DNA of 21,977 bases from Bacillota bacterium (GCA_023411715.1 JAEYOM010000045.1:1-21977), one strand, 5' to 3'. Numbered from the stretch's first letter, positions 7,415 through 15,276 are shown. Made by a program: numbers and translations. Notes: a model not told the origin generated them from the sequence alone.

Positions 7415-7654
7415 ATGAAATCTACTGGAATTGTAAGAAAAGTTGATGAACTCGGAAGAGTCGTCCTTCCTATAGAATTGAGGAGGACACTCGATATTGC
7501 GGAAAAGGATGCACTTGAAATCTACGTCGATGGCGCCACCATCATATTGAAAAAGTACGAACCCGCTTGTATTTTCTGCGGAGATGCAAAGGATGTTATC
7601 GTATATAAGGGCAAAAATATCTGCCCGAACTGCATGAAGGAGCTCAAGAAATAA
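7415..7654 (+). CDS. abrB: Transition-state regulator AbrB
   Basis: 79 residues. The N-terminal half is almost the textbook AbrB swapped-hairpin DNA-binding domain: MKSTGIVRKVDELGRVVLPIE, then LRRTLDIAEKDALEIYVDG and IILKKY. The short C-terminal half replaces the Bacillus multimerisation domain with a CxxC (CIFC) and CPNC pair, probably a small zinc-binding ribbon as in other clostridial AbrB proteins. It represses post-exponential and sporulation genes during growth. ATG 7415 has AAAGGAGG 7 nt upstream; the earlier ATG at 7358 lies within the promoter and is not used. Convergent with rsmI as in Bacillus. Predicted control: two promoters, autorepression and Spo0A boxes. Confidence 0.97.
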   Translation: MKSTGIVRKVDELGRVVLPIELRRTLDIAEKDALEIYVDGATIILKKYEPACIFCGDAKDVIVYKGKNICPNCMKELKK

Positions 7655-7670
7655 CAGTTGCGAAAACAAC

Positions 7671-7702
7671 GCCCGGCTGTACTTTGTACTGCCGGGCTTT
7701 TC
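7671..7702 (+). terminator. Intrinsic terminator of abrB, facing rsmI
   Basis: GCCCGGC (7671-7677) pairs with GCCGGGC (7691-7697); the inner GTAC/GTAC can add four more pairs. A TTTTCG tract follows. It lies 16 nt after the abrB stop. In the other direction the hairpin is followed by GTTGTTTT, so it may also stop rsmI transcripts. Confidence 0.85.
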
Positions 7703-7713
7703 GTTAAATAAAA

Positions 7714-8562
7714 CTATTTCTCCAAAAGGCTGTTATACACGTCTCTTTTGCTCAGGCCACGATCGTCTGCTACCTTTTTAAGCGCTTCCTTCCTTGTCAG
7801 TCCGCTGTCAAGGTACTTCTGCAAATGTTCCCCGAGGCTTACAGAATTCCAGCTATCTGCGCGTGTTTCCTCGAGGAGCTTCTCATCCGCACCTTCAAGT
7901 ATAAGGACAAATTCTCCCTTTGGCGGTTCCGCATCATATTTCGCAACGGCTTCGTCGAGCGTGCACCTTACGACCTGCTCAAACTTCTTTGTAAGCTCTC
8001 TCGCAAGTACTATCCTTCTGTTCCCGAAAGCTTCCCTGAGATCCTTCAACGTATGTATGAGTTTATGGGGAGCTTCATAAAAAACAAGGGTCCTTGTGTC
8101 TTCTCTAACGGATTTCAGTCTTTCAGCCCTTACCCTTTTATTCATCGGCAGGAAGCCCTCGAATGCAAATCTCCCGGAAGGAAGTCCAGAGACTACAAGT
8201 CCGGTGATCACCGCTGCAGGCCCCGGTATCATCGTAACAGTTATACCCTGCTCTACTGCGAGCCTTACAAGGTCCTCGCCGGGGTCTGAAATACCCGGTG
8301 AACCCGCGTCGGAAACTATTGCGATGTTTCTCCCTTCCATAAGCTTCTGTATCAGGTAATTGCCTTTTCCTATCTTGTTATGCTCGTAATAACTGACGAG
8401 TGTATTCTTTATCTCGAAATGATTCAGGAGCTTCAGCGTCTGTCTCGTGTCCTCCGCCGCGATCAAATCGACCTCCCTGAGGATCCTCAAGGCCCGTAGT
8501 GTAATATCCTCCAGATTCCCAATCGGAGTAGCCACCAGATAAAGTATTCCTGTATCGCTCAC
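7714..8562 (-). CDS. rsmI: 16S rRNA (cytidine-1402 2'-O) methyltransferase
   Basis: 282 residues, SAM-dependent tetrapyrrole-methylase fold. RsmI (YabC/YraL) methylates the ribose of C1402 in the decoding centre. Seen: LYLVATPIGNLEDITLRAL at the N-terminus, AAEDTRQTLKLLNH, IVSDAGSPGISDPG, and MIPGPAAVITGLVVSGLP, all typical of the family, plus the short C-terminal helical tail with SKRDVYNSLLEK. The start is GTG at 8562 with AAAGGCG about 9 nt upstream; no ATG is placed as well. It follows trmN6 as in Bacillus (yabB-yabC), but here the two are separated by a 196-bp inverted-repeat element. Confidence 0.96.
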   Translation of the reverse strand: MSDTGILYLVATPIGNLEDITLRALRILREVDLIAAEDTRQTLKLLNHFEIKNTLVSYYEHNKIGKGNYLIQKLMEGRNIAIVSDAGSPGISDPGEDLVRLAVEQGITVTMIPGPAAVITGLVVSGLPSGRFAFEGFLPMNKRVRAERLKSVREDTRTLVFYEAPHKLIHTLKDLREAFGNRRIVLARELTKKFEQVVRCTLDEAVAKYDAEPPKGEFVLILEGADEKLLEETRADSWNSVSLGEHLQKYLDSGLTRKEALKKVADDRGLSKRDVYNSLLEK

Positions 8563-8668
8563 GTTACTTCGCCTTTCATTGATATATATTTTAAATTTAT
8601 AGAACCCGTTCTGTAGGTTGGTTTTAGTTTAAGAATAGCTCAAGCCAAACTGGTTCAACAGATTAGCT

Positions 8669-8864
8669 CATTGCGCCGGTCGGTTTAAGAAGAACATGCT
8701 CCAAGCCAAAGAGCCTATAAATCAAGCCCTATCTGCAAAATCAAACGTGTCTCGCCCCTGGACCCCGGCCACTCGAACAGGACGTGATTTTGCCCTGCAC
8801 TTGCTTGATTAATACGCTCTATTGGCTCTACGCATACGTTCTTCAAAAACCGACTGGCACAATG
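8669..8864. repeat. Family B long inverted-repeat element, complete copy
   Basis: The left arm begins CATTGCGCCGGTCGGTTT at 8669; the right arm, read on the other strand from 8864, begins CATTGTGCCAGTCGGTTT. The similarity continues for about 85 bp (shared blocks GAAGAAC, GAGCC, AATCAAGC, TGCA, AAAATC, ACGT). The unpaired centre (about 8757-8777) is GC-rich. No open frame of note and no clear target duplication. This fills the 307-bp gap between trmN6 and rsmI, ending 5 bp before the trmN6 stop. Part of the right arm recurs at 18859-18916. MITE-like in form. Confidence 0.8.
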
Positions 8865-8869
8865 GGACT

Positions 8870-9643
8870 TTATATATTCTCACCATTTGTTATAGTTGCT
8901 TTCTTTTCTCTATTATAGATTTCATCAATCTCACTGGTGTAATTACCGTTCTCATCATATATGTACAAGGGTTCGAGCACCCTGAGTTCCGGATTGCCGT
9001 CTCGTGTCCCGCTGACGAGAAGCAGGTTCGGCTTCTTTCCAGGCGAGGGATGGACCATCCTGAGCAGCTTGGGCTCTATTCCGTTAGTACGCATGCTGAA
9101 TATTATATCCGCAAGCCTTTGAGGTCTGTGTACCATCGAGAACTTGCCGCCGGGCCTGAGCAGCTTCGCCGCGGTTGAAACTACATCCTCTAACGTACAT
9201 AACAGTTCATGCCTTGAAATGGCCTTCATATCGGCGGGGTTCAGCAAGCCTCCCCCTTTACCCATGTAGGGCGGGTTCGATACTACCGCGTCGAAGCTCG
9301 AAGCCCCGAAAAGCTTCACCGCCTCCCTGATATCTCCGCTGATTATATTGATCCTGCCGCCGAGATCGTTCATTTTTATGCTCCGCTTTGCCATTTCAGC
9401 CATATCGGCCTGTATTTCGAGCCCGGTCACTTCACGCGGCTTCTTCTTAGCGGCCAACAGCACTGCAATAATACCCGTGCCCGTACCCAGGTCGATGACC
9501 CTGCTGCCCGCAGTTACCTGTGCAAAATGCGAAAGCAGCACTGCATCCACGCCGAAGCAAAACCCATCCTTCTTCTGTATGAGCTTCAGCCCTTTATATT
9601 GCAGATCATCCAGCCTTTCATCTTCACGGATCTCAATGTCCAA
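8870..9643 (-). CDS. trmN6: tRNA1(Val) (adenine-37 N6) methyltransferase-type protein
   Basis: 257 residues, class I SAM methyltransferase of the YabB/YfiC group. Motif I is VIDLGTGTGIIAVLL, followed by TGLEIQ; the NPPY motif (VVSNPPYMGKGGG) marks methylation of an exocyclic amino group. LLRPGGKFSMVHRPQRL and the HPSPGKKPNLLLV segment are typical of this group. The start is TTG at 9643: AAAGGGG lies 7 nt upstream and the first residues (MDIEIREDERLDDLQ) fit the family. Bacillus gene order (yabB before yabC) supports the call. The exact tRNA target in clostridia is inferred from E. coli. Confidence 0.92.
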   Translation of the reverse strand: MDIEIREDERLDDLQYKGLKLIQKKDGFCFGVDAVLLSHFAQVTAGSRVIDLGTGTGIIAVLLAAKKKPREVTGLEIQADMAEMAKRSIKMNDLGGRINIISGDIREAVKLFGASSFDAVVSNPPYMGKGGGLLNPADMKAISRHELLCTLEDVVSTAAKLLRPGGKFSMVHRPQRLADIIFSMRTNGIEPKLLRMVHPSPGKKPNLLLVSGTRDGNPELRVLEPLYIYDENGNYTSEIDEIYNREKKATITNGENI

Positions 9644-9686
9644 ACAAAAGCCCCTTTCACATTAATGAAAATCACCGGCGATAGGG

Positions 9687-9822
9687 CATCGTTAAAATAT
9701 AACTCCCGCTAATCTTTTCCGTGGAACTGCACTAACCGGGCTGCATGGGCGAGCAGCATACGCAGTATGCGACCAGCCCGTCCCATTCCCCGTAAAAGAA
9801 GCGCAAGTAATATTTTAGCCGA
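9687..9822 (-). repeat. Family A hairpin element, copy 2 (trmN6 leader)
   Basis: Same design as the copy before metG. Core CATGGGCGAG (9744-9753), hairpin GCATAC-GCA-GTATGC (9756-9770), GACCAGCCCG (9771-9780). The stem next to the core is CGGGCTG (9737-9743) with CAGCCCG. Outer arms CTTTTCCGTGGAA (9714-9726) and TTCCCCGTAAAAG (9786-9798) pair with two mismatches; TAAAATAT (9693-9700) pairs with ATATTTTA (9810-9817). It lies 44 nt upstream of the trmN6 start. The rest of this gap, down to 9893, holds nothing I recognise. Confidence 0.8.
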
Positions 9823-9893
9823 GCCTAAACTAAATAAGGAGCCACGCTTCAGCTAAATGCCGATGCCTGACCCCTTAATTGCAGCCTGAATAT

Positions 9894-10064
9894 TTACTCC
9901 GGTTTCGGAGCATCAACGGGACATACGTTTGCGCACGAGCCACATTCAATACATGCGTCAGCATCAATAACATATTTGCCGTCACCTGCCGAAATGCATG
10001 ATACCGGGCACTCGGATTCACATGAGCCACAGCTGATACATTCATCACTAATGATATATGCCAT
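9894..10064 (-). CDS. 2[4Fe-4S] ferredoxin, 56 residues
   Basis: A small gene with two classic cluster motifs: CISCGSCESECP and CIECGSCANVCP (CxxCxxCxxxCP twice), so a soluble bacterial-type ferredoxin with two [4Fe-4S] clusters that carries low-potential electrons. ATG 10064 follows GAGGAGGTG with a 6-nt spacer. It sits between ricT and trmN6, where B. subtilis has yabA (replication-control protein), which is absent here. RicT belongs to a complex that carries [4Fe-4S] clusters, so a functional link is conceivable but not shown. A candidate promoter and a palindrome lie directly upstream, suggesting it can be transcribed on its own. Confidence 0.93.
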   Translation of the reverse strand: MAYIISDECISCGSCESECPVSCISAGDGKYVIDADACIECGSCANVCPVDAPKPE

Positions 10065-10091
10065 CAGGAACACCTCCTCAGCCTTTTTGTC

Positions 10092-10108
10092 TACTTAATG
10101 TATAAGTA
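10092..10108. promoter_or_regulatory. Palindrome at the ferredoxin start region, candidate operator
   Basis: TACTTA-ATGTA-TAAGTA, a perfect 6-bp inverted repeat with a 5-bp spacer, just downstream of the predicted transcription start and upstream of the ribosome binding site. No T-run follows, so it is unlikely to be a terminator. The binding protein is unknown. Confidence 0.35.
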
Positions 10109-10118
10109 AGCCTTTATT

Positions 10119-10147
10119 ATTTTACCACCAAAGTGTTACTATGAAAA
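10119..10147 (-). promoter_or_regulatory. Candidate promoter for the ferredoxin
   Basis: Minus strand: TTTTCA (10142-10147), 17-nt spacer, TAAAAT (10119-10124). The -35 matches four of six positions and the -10 five of six. Confidence 0.4.
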
Positions 10148-10190
10148 TACTTTTTCGTAAAAACCAAAAAACTATTACCTTTGCCGTCCA

Positions 10191-11060
10191 TTAATCTTCG
10201 AGGGCTTTCAATGCCTCTATATCCGCATCGCTCTCCTCTCGGACGGTCACATCCTTGATGAGCTTGACTTCGCTAAACTTGTAGGATTTCAGATCTGTCT
10301 CATTGCCCTTGTCGAGCCTGACCTTGACGATCTCCCTGATCAGATAAGTCTCAACGACCACACCCTGGCCTTCAGGAGTCTCAACGATCGCCCCGGTCTT
10401 CGGAGCTCTCTTTATTATCGACTCATAGGCGTCCTGCTCGTATTTAAGGCAGCACATCAGCCTGCCGCATGTTCCGGATATCTTGGTAGGATTAAGGGAC
10501 AACCCTTGTTCCTTTGCCATTTTTATCGATACCGGCTGGAATTCACCGAGATACGAGCTGCAACAGAGCACTCTTCCGCATACCCCGATGCCGCCCATCA
10601 TCTTCGATTCGTCCCTGACGCCAATCTGGCGCAGTTCTATACGTGTCTTGAACACCGCCGCAAGGTCCTTGACCAGTTCCCTAAAATCGACTCTTCCATC
10701 GGCTGTGAAGTAAAACAATATTTTATTGTTATCGAATGTATATTCTACATCGATTAATTTCATCTCGAGGTTGTGATCCCTGATCTTCTGGAGACAGGTG
10801 GCAAAAGCTTCCTTCTCCTTCCGGCTGTTGTCGGATGCATGCTTTATATCATCTTCCGCCGCGACACGCATGACTTTTTTCAGCGGAGCGACCACCTCAT
10901 CGTCGGGAATCTCACGGGTGGGTATGACAGCTTCTCCGAATTCGATTCCCCTTGCTGTTTCGACTATCACATTGGTGCCGGCATCTATTTCAAACTGATC
11001 AGGGTCGAAGTAATATACCTTCCCGGCTTTCTTGAATCTGACTCCAACCACCTTTACCAT
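10191..11060 (-). CDS. ricT: RicT / PSP1-domain protein (YaaT)
   Basis: 289 residues. YaaT (RicT) forms the Y-complex with YlbF and YmcA in B. subtilis; it guides RNase Y mRNA processing and affects Spo0A phosphorelay, sporulation and competence. The PSP1 domain covers about residues 60-150. Six cysteines in two clusters are clear: C161, C166, C167 (GVCGRVLCC) and C198, C203, C204 (GTCGRLMCC), the expected cluster ligands. The ATG at 11060 overlaps the holB stop by one base (TAATG), so translation is coupled. Order holB-ricT is as in Bacillus. Confidence 0.96.
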   Translation of the reverse strand: MVKVVGVRFKKAGKVYYFDPDQFEIDAGTNVIVETARGIEFGEAVIPTREIPDDEVVAPLKKVMRVAAEDDIKHASDNSRKEKEAFATCLQKIRDHNLEMKLIDVEYTFDNNKILFYFTADGRVDFRELVKDLAAVFKTRIELRQIGVRDESKMMGGIGVCGRVLCCSSYLGEFQPVSIKMAKEQGLSLNPTKISGTCGRLMCCLKYEQDAYESIIKRAPKTGAIVETPEGQGVVVETYLIREIVKVRLDKGNETDLKSYKFSEVKLIKDVTVREESDADIEALKALED

Positions 11061-12046
11061 TAAAAATCCTCCCGAAGACTAATCAACAAATTATCTACGA
11101 CCAACTGCATGTTGGCATTCTGTTTCAATGCCCTGCGGGCAGCCTCCAAAGCTTCAATTTTGCCTGCGATCCCGCGGCTTGTGCGCACTTTGGCATTATT
11201 TAATATCATATCCTTTTTATCTGAATTAATCAACATATTTTCATTTCCAGTCTCACACATTATCAGTAAATCCCTGTAATAAAGCAGCATTATGTCCAGC
11301 AGCAAACCCACGCTATCCCTGTTCTCCTCGATGAATGCCGTAAATTCCAGTATACTGCCGGTTATTCCCTTCTCAACGCCGGGCAGCAGAGAGAGTGTCT
11401 GGTCGCGAAGCCTGGAAAAATCTCCCGAGTCCGCAAGTTCCAGAGCCAGGCCTATATTTCCATCGGCATAATCGATAGCCAGTCCGGCCGCCTCATGATC
11501 CCTTCCGACTATTGATGTCAAAGCCTGACGTACCTGATCGTGCGTATACTTTCTGAAATGCAGGTGCTGCGCCCTTGATCGTACGGTTTCAAGAAGCGCC
11601 TCATAATTTGCGGTGAGGAGTATTATCACTACATATTCCGGCGGTTCCTCAAAAGTCTTCAGAAGGCAGTTCTGCGCCTGTTCCGTCATTTTGGCTGCAT
11701 CCTCCACGATATATACCTTTCGTTTCGAATACATCGGTTTTATTGCGACATCTCCCTGGACGTCCCTGATCATATCAACGCCTATACTGTTCTCGTCGGT
11801 ATTTATCCTGTGAAAGTCCGGATTCGATCCGTTAGCAAAGAGCCGGCACGGTATGCATTTTCCGCACGTCTTTCCGTCCTTGGGATCGTCGCACAGCAAA
11901 AGACCGGCAAACAGGTGGGCTATCGTTTTCTTTCCCATGCCGTCCGGTCCCGTGAAAATATATGCGTGTCCGACTCTGTTTTCCGACAATGCTCTTTCGA
12001 GGCTGCCCACAACCTCTTTTTGTCCTATGATCCCGCTGAAATCCAT
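11060..12046 (-). CDS. holB: DNA polymerase III delta-prime subunit
   Basis: 328 residues, clamp-loader AAA+ subunit that helps load the beta clamp. Seen: start MDFSGIIGQKEVV, HAYIFTGPDGMGKKT (Walker A, residues 33-41), four zinc cysteines (C52, C61, C64, C67), YIVEDAAKMTEQAQNCLLKTFEEPP (Walker B region and sensor), and the SRAQ version of the SRC motif. The C-terminal third is the variable collar domain. The upstream yaaR gene ends 59 nt before it; the downstream ricT gene overlaps its stop. Bacillus order yaaR-holB-yaaT is preserved. Confidence 0.96.
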   Translation of the reverse strand: MDFSGIIGQKEVVGSLERALSENRVGHAYIFTGPDGMGKKTIAHLFAGLLLCDDPKDGKTCGKCIPCRLFANGSNPDFHRINTDENSIGVDMIRDVQGDVAIKPMYSKRKVYIVEDAAKMTEQAQNCLLKTFEEPPEYVVIILLTANYEALLETVRSRAQHLHFRKYTHDQVRQALTSIVGRDHEAAGLAIDYADGNIGLALELADSGDFSRLRDQTLSLLPGVEKGITGSILEFTAFIEENRDSVGLLLDIMLLYYRDLLIMCETGNENMLINSDKKDMILNNAKVRTSRGIAGKIEALEAARRALKQNANMQLVVDNLLISLREDF

Positions 12047-12105
12047 TTATTGCCCCTCGAATGTTTCAAAAGAAATCCGCGCCTTAATGGCGCCAAACAT
12101 CCTAC

Positions 12106-12558
12106 CTACCAGTACAGATCGAGTATCAGTCCCCTGATGTCTTCCAAACGCCGGAGAAGGTTTATGTTGTCCTTTTCCCCGTTCAAGACTTCCTGTGTGA
12201 GTTTATCCAGTTCATCATTGATGTTCTGTACTATGGCATAGACCTTATGCCTGCCTCTTCTGTCAAGCAGGCTTTTCTTTGAGAATTTTCTTGAGTTTCC
12301 CAGGGCCGTACCAAGAAATTCGGCGATAAGCTTCCTGTATATCTTGAGCTCTCTGACGTCCACCCGCCTGGAGAGGGTCTCACCCTGTTTCACTATATCC
12401 TGTACCAGCTTTTCCAGCCGCTGCTCATAACCAAGGTCCTCCGCTTTTGCCAGCTGACCCCGGAAATCGGCATTTCTGCCCGCCTTTATCTTTACATCTT
12501 CTTTAACCGGCATGTCGGGAAATCCCGTGGGATTACCCAGAGAATCTACAATCTTCAA
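12106..12558 (-). CDS. yaaR: YaaR family protein (DUF327)
   Basis: 150 residues. Matches the YaaR/DUF327 family by length, by the helical core (YRKLIAEFLGTALGNS, SLLDRRGRHKVYAIVQNINDELDKL) and by position between yaaQ and holB. No catalytic motif is apparent and the function of the family is not established. The start is TTG at 12558, placed by a GGAGG site 7 nt upstream. Mainly alpha-helical, charged, cytoplasmic. Confidence 0.9.
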   Translation of the reverse strand: MKIVDSLGNPTGFPDMPVKEDVKIKAGRNADFRGQLAKAEDLGYEQRLEKLVQDIVKQGETLSRRVDVRELKIYRKLIAEFLGTALGNSRKFSKKSLLDRRGRHKVYAIVQNINDELDKLTQEVLNGEKDNINLLRRLEDIRGLILDLYW

Positions 12559-12593
12559 ACGTATACCTCCAAGCGCACAGCGTTACTGTAGGA

Positions 12594-12923
12594 CTAAGCC
12601 TTCTCGAAACGCTCGACATCCAGAACGAAAATCGTAGCGCCGCCGACAACGACTTCAACAGGATATGGTATGAACATCCCGCCCATTCCGTTCGGAGTCA
12701 TGCTGGAATTTATTACCTGTTTTCTGCTCTTTGATTTTCTCTTTATTACGTCGATAACCGCGTCCAGGCTGGCTTCTTCGACACCCACAAGCAAAGTTGT
12801 ATTGCCGGCCTTCAGGAAACCGCCCGACGAACAGAGTTTGGTAACGCTGAATCCGTTTTTGTTAAGTTCCTCCATGACCTTTGGGCCATCTTCATCATGA
12901 ACGATCGCAAATACAAGTTTCAT
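12594..12923 (-). CDS. darA: Cyclic di-AMP receptor DarA (PII-like, YaaQ)
   Basis: 109 residues, YaaQ/PstA/DarA family: a trimeric PII-like protein that binds c-di-AMP. The sequence shows MKLVFAIVHDEDG, then NGFSVTKLCSSGGFLKAGNTTLLVG (ligand-binding T- and B-loop region), and PVEVVVGGATIFVLDVERF at the C-terminus, as in the family. ATG 12923 is preceded by GGGGAGG. It lies between tmk and yaaR as in Bacillus. Partner proteins of DarA are not settled. Confidence 0.95.
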   Translation of the reverse strand: MKLVFAIVHDEDGPKVMEELNKNGFSVTKLCSSGGFLKAGNTTLLVGVEEASLDAVIDVIKRKSKSRKQVINSSMTPNGMGGMFIPYPVEVVVGGATIFVLDVERFEKA

Positions 12924-12955
12924 ACGCTTAACCTCCCCTTGAAAGTATGGTACAT

Positions 12956-13594
12956 CTATACAAGCTTTATAAAACCGAGAGTCATTTCCAGCTGTCTTCG
13001 TATATCCCGCCAGACTTCCGCTTCTGACCTCGAAGCGTCAATAGTCTTTATTCTTTCGGGAAATCTTTTTGCTAATTCCCTATACCCGCCATAAACCTTC
13101 CTGTGGAAATCCATCAGCTCATTTTCTATCCTGTCGCTTCCCGTCGACTCCATTCTCCTTTTCAGGCCTATCTCGGGATCCAGATCTAGAAAGAAGGTTA
13201 TATCTGGCATCAAGCCACTTATCGCAATATTTGTTACATTCTCGAGTCTGTCCAGCGCAATGCCCCTTCCAAAACCCTGATAGGCGTAAAAGGAATCCAC
13301 ATACCTGTCGCAGATGACTGTTACGTTTTTTTCGATTGCCGGTCGTATAACCTGCTCCACCAATTGCGCCCGAGCTGCCGAATACAATAGTAATTCCGCA
13401 GTATCCGACATTTCAGTATATTCCGGGTCGAGGATTATTGAACGTATATTTTCACTGATCCGTGTCCCGCCCGGCTCCCTGGTAAGAAGCACTTCACAGC
13501 CCATCGAGGTAAGGTGCTCCCGCATTTTTGTTATCTGCGTTGTCTTTCCGCTTCCGTCCGTGCCTTCTACTGTAACAAACAATCCCCGATTCAT
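12956..13594 (-). CDS. tmk: Thymidylate kinase
   Basis: 212 residues. Phosphorylates dTMP to dTDP in dTTP synthesis. P-loop GTDGSGKTT (11-19), TREPGGT (substrate loop), the DRY motif (CDRYVDSFYAYQGFGRG), and a LID region with RRMESTGSDRIE. Length is normal. ATG 13594 follows AGGTGGG. It begins the tmk-darA-yaaR-holB-ricT run. A REP-like repeat cluster separates it from the upstream decarboxylase gene, so it may have its own promoter, not identified here. Confidence 0.97.
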   Translation of the reverse strand: MNRGLFVTVEGTDGSGKTTQITKMREHLTSMGCEVLLTREPGGTRISENIRSIILDPEYTEMSDTAELLLYSAARAQLVEQVIRPAIEKNVTVICDRYVDSFYAYQGFGRGIALDRLENVTNIAISGLMPDITFFLDLDPEIGLKRRMESTGSDRIENELMDFHRKVYGGYRELAKRFPERIKTIDASRSEAEVWRDIRRQLEMTLGFIKLV

Positions 13595-13655
13595 ATTTAC
13601 CCACCTGTATGCTGCTTCTACCTGCTATTTTTATTGTTTAGGCGCCTCATATTGC

Positions 13656-13785
13656 TTTAGCGTCGAAAAGGGACATTAATTGTAACGATATTCATGAGGG
13701 GATATTCCTTGCAACGGTATCCGTTGGGGACATTCCTTGCAACGGTAACTGAAGGTGTGTCCCCTGACCTTATATGGTGTGTCCC
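13656..13785. repeat. Family C REP-like repeats, cluster 1 (decarboxylase/tmk gap)
   Basis: Diverged copies of the unit that starts TTTAGCGTCGAA, continues GGGACATT-CCTTGCAACGGTA and ends GAAGGTGTGTCCCC. GGGGACA (13726-13732) can pair with TGTCCCC (13758-13764). Partial units on both sides (GGGGATATTCCTTGC, GGTGTGTCCC) indicate repeated insertion or slippage. With flanks this fills the 233-bp gap between the two genes. Confidence 0.75.
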
Positions 13786-13827
13786 TTTACATTATACCCT
13801 ATCGGCGATGTACTTGCCACACATGAT

Positions 13828-15276
13828 TTATTTCCTGTGCAGAACCGCGACTGTGCCGTCCTCTCCGATCCCATGAACGGAACCGCCGGAACGGACAAGT
13901 GTCGCTATATAATCAACTATATCCCGGTTTATAATCTCTCCAGGACATACCAGCGCCAAACCGGGCGGGTACGGCGTGATCATGCCCCTGCTCGTTCTGC
14001 CGGCAGCATCTTCAAGCGGTATACGGTCGATCCCGGCCTCAAGTATCGTTGAAGGGCTCACTGACTGCACGGGCTTTTTCAGTCCACGGTATTCTGCAAC
14101 CGTGGACGTCATCGCACTAAACTCCGCCATTTTACCGGACATTTGAAGTCTTTCCAGACTGGAAAGCGCTGAGAAAAGTCTTCCGATACTTTCAGGATCG
14201 TCGGCGACCGTTGCTATGCAAACGATATTGAAGAGATCGGACATCTCCGCCTGTATGTTATGACTTTCCCGAAGCAATTTTTCCGCGGAATAGCCTGTTA
14301 TACCGATACTTGCTGTATTCGCGGTTATCCTGGTCGCGTCGAGTTCAAAACCCGGCACATCGTTACAGCCCAGCAGCCTGATACCGCTATCGCTAATTCC
14401 GCCAAGCGAAGTCCTGACCGAAGACAGCAGCCCATTCAGAAGGTATCTGCCGTTTTTACGCATAAGCTCTCTTGCGATATCCAGATATGCCATAATAACA
14501 TATGACGGGCTGGTCGTCTGGTACATATCCAGAAAATATTCCAGCCTCTCCTGGTCAATACGGTCAGAACCAATATGAAGATAGGCGCCTTGAGTAAATG
14601 CCGGAAGCGTTTTATGCGCGCTCTGTACGACCAGGTCCGCACCGGCTTCGAGCGCGCCCGCGGGTAGCTCCGGATGGAATGAAAGATGCGCCCCGTGAGC
14701 TTCGTCGACGATAAGTATTTTATTATGCTTATGAACTATTTCAGATATTTTTTTAATATCGCTGCAGACGCCATAATAATTGGGCCGTGTGATAAGAACA
14801 CCCGCGGCGTCAGGCATTTCAAACAGCGCACTTTCGACAGTCTGCGGCGCAATGCCCGTATTTATTCCGAATCCCAACGAATACTCCGGGAGAATATATG
14901 CCGGATAGACGCCCCTCAGCAGCATGCCGTTTATCACGGCGCTATGTGAATCGCGCCCGGCAATAAGGTGATCACCGGGTCTGCATACGGTTGATATCGC
15001 GGCATGCAGGCCAACCGTACTTCCGTTGACAAGAAAGTAGCTCTTATTTGCGCCGAATGCTTCGGCAGCCAGCTCCTGCGCCTCTTTCAAGACGCCTGCC
15101 GGAGCGTGGAGGTTATCCAGACCCGGTATTTCAGTCAGATCCAGTTTCTCAATCTCTGACAGAAACATATCCGGGATACCCTTTCCCAGTTTGTGTCCCG
15201 GCATATGGAAAGGGATCGGTAATTTCTCAGTATAGGATTTTAAAGCACTGTAGACAGGTGTATTCCAACTTTCTAT
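13828..15276 (-). CDS. Orn/Lys/Arg decarboxylase family protein (YaaO-like)
   Basis: PLP-dependent fold-type I decarboxylase of the short YaaO/SpeA group. Seen: PFHMPGHKLGKG, VNGSTVGLHAAI, ITRPNYYGVCSD, ILIVDEAHGAHLSF and the cofactor lysine in QSAHKTLPAFTQGAYLH; the C-terminal PPGLALVCPGE is also typical. The first ATG (15204) falls inside the conserved N-terminal motif, and 24 more in-frame residues upstream (NTPVYSALKSY then EKLPIPFH) match the family. That stretch has no ATG, GTG or TTG. The best start is ATA at 15276, 7 nt after AGAGGAG, overlapping the coaX stop in ATAG. I annotate that start. It follows coaX and is translationally coupled. The substrate (Lys, Arg or Orn) cannot be read from sequence; the gene sits before tmk as yaaO does in Bacillus. 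Confidence 0.9.
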   Translation of the reverse strand: MESWNTPVYSALKSYTEKLPIPFHMPGHKLGKGIPDMFLSEIEKLDLTEIPGLDNLHAPAGVLKEAQELAAEAFGANKSYFLVNGSTVGLHAAISTVCRPGDHLIAGRDSHSAVINGMLLRGVYPAYILPEYSLGFGINTGIAPQTVESALFEMPDAAGVLITRPNYYGVCSDIKKISEIVHKHNKILIVDEAHGAHLSFHPELPAGALEAGADLVVQSAHKTLPAFTQGAYLHIGSDRIDQERLEYFLDMYQTTSPSYVIMAYLDIARELMRKNGRYLLNGLLSSVRTSLGGISDSGIRLLGCNDVPGFELDATRITANTASIGITGYSAEKLLRESHNIQAEMSDLFNIVCIATVADDPESIGRLFSALSSLERLQMSGKMAEFSAMTSTVAEYRGLKKPVQSVSPSTILEAGIDRIPLEDAAGRTSRGMITPYPPGLALVCPGEIINRDIVDYIATLVRSGGSVHGIGEDGTVAVLHRK

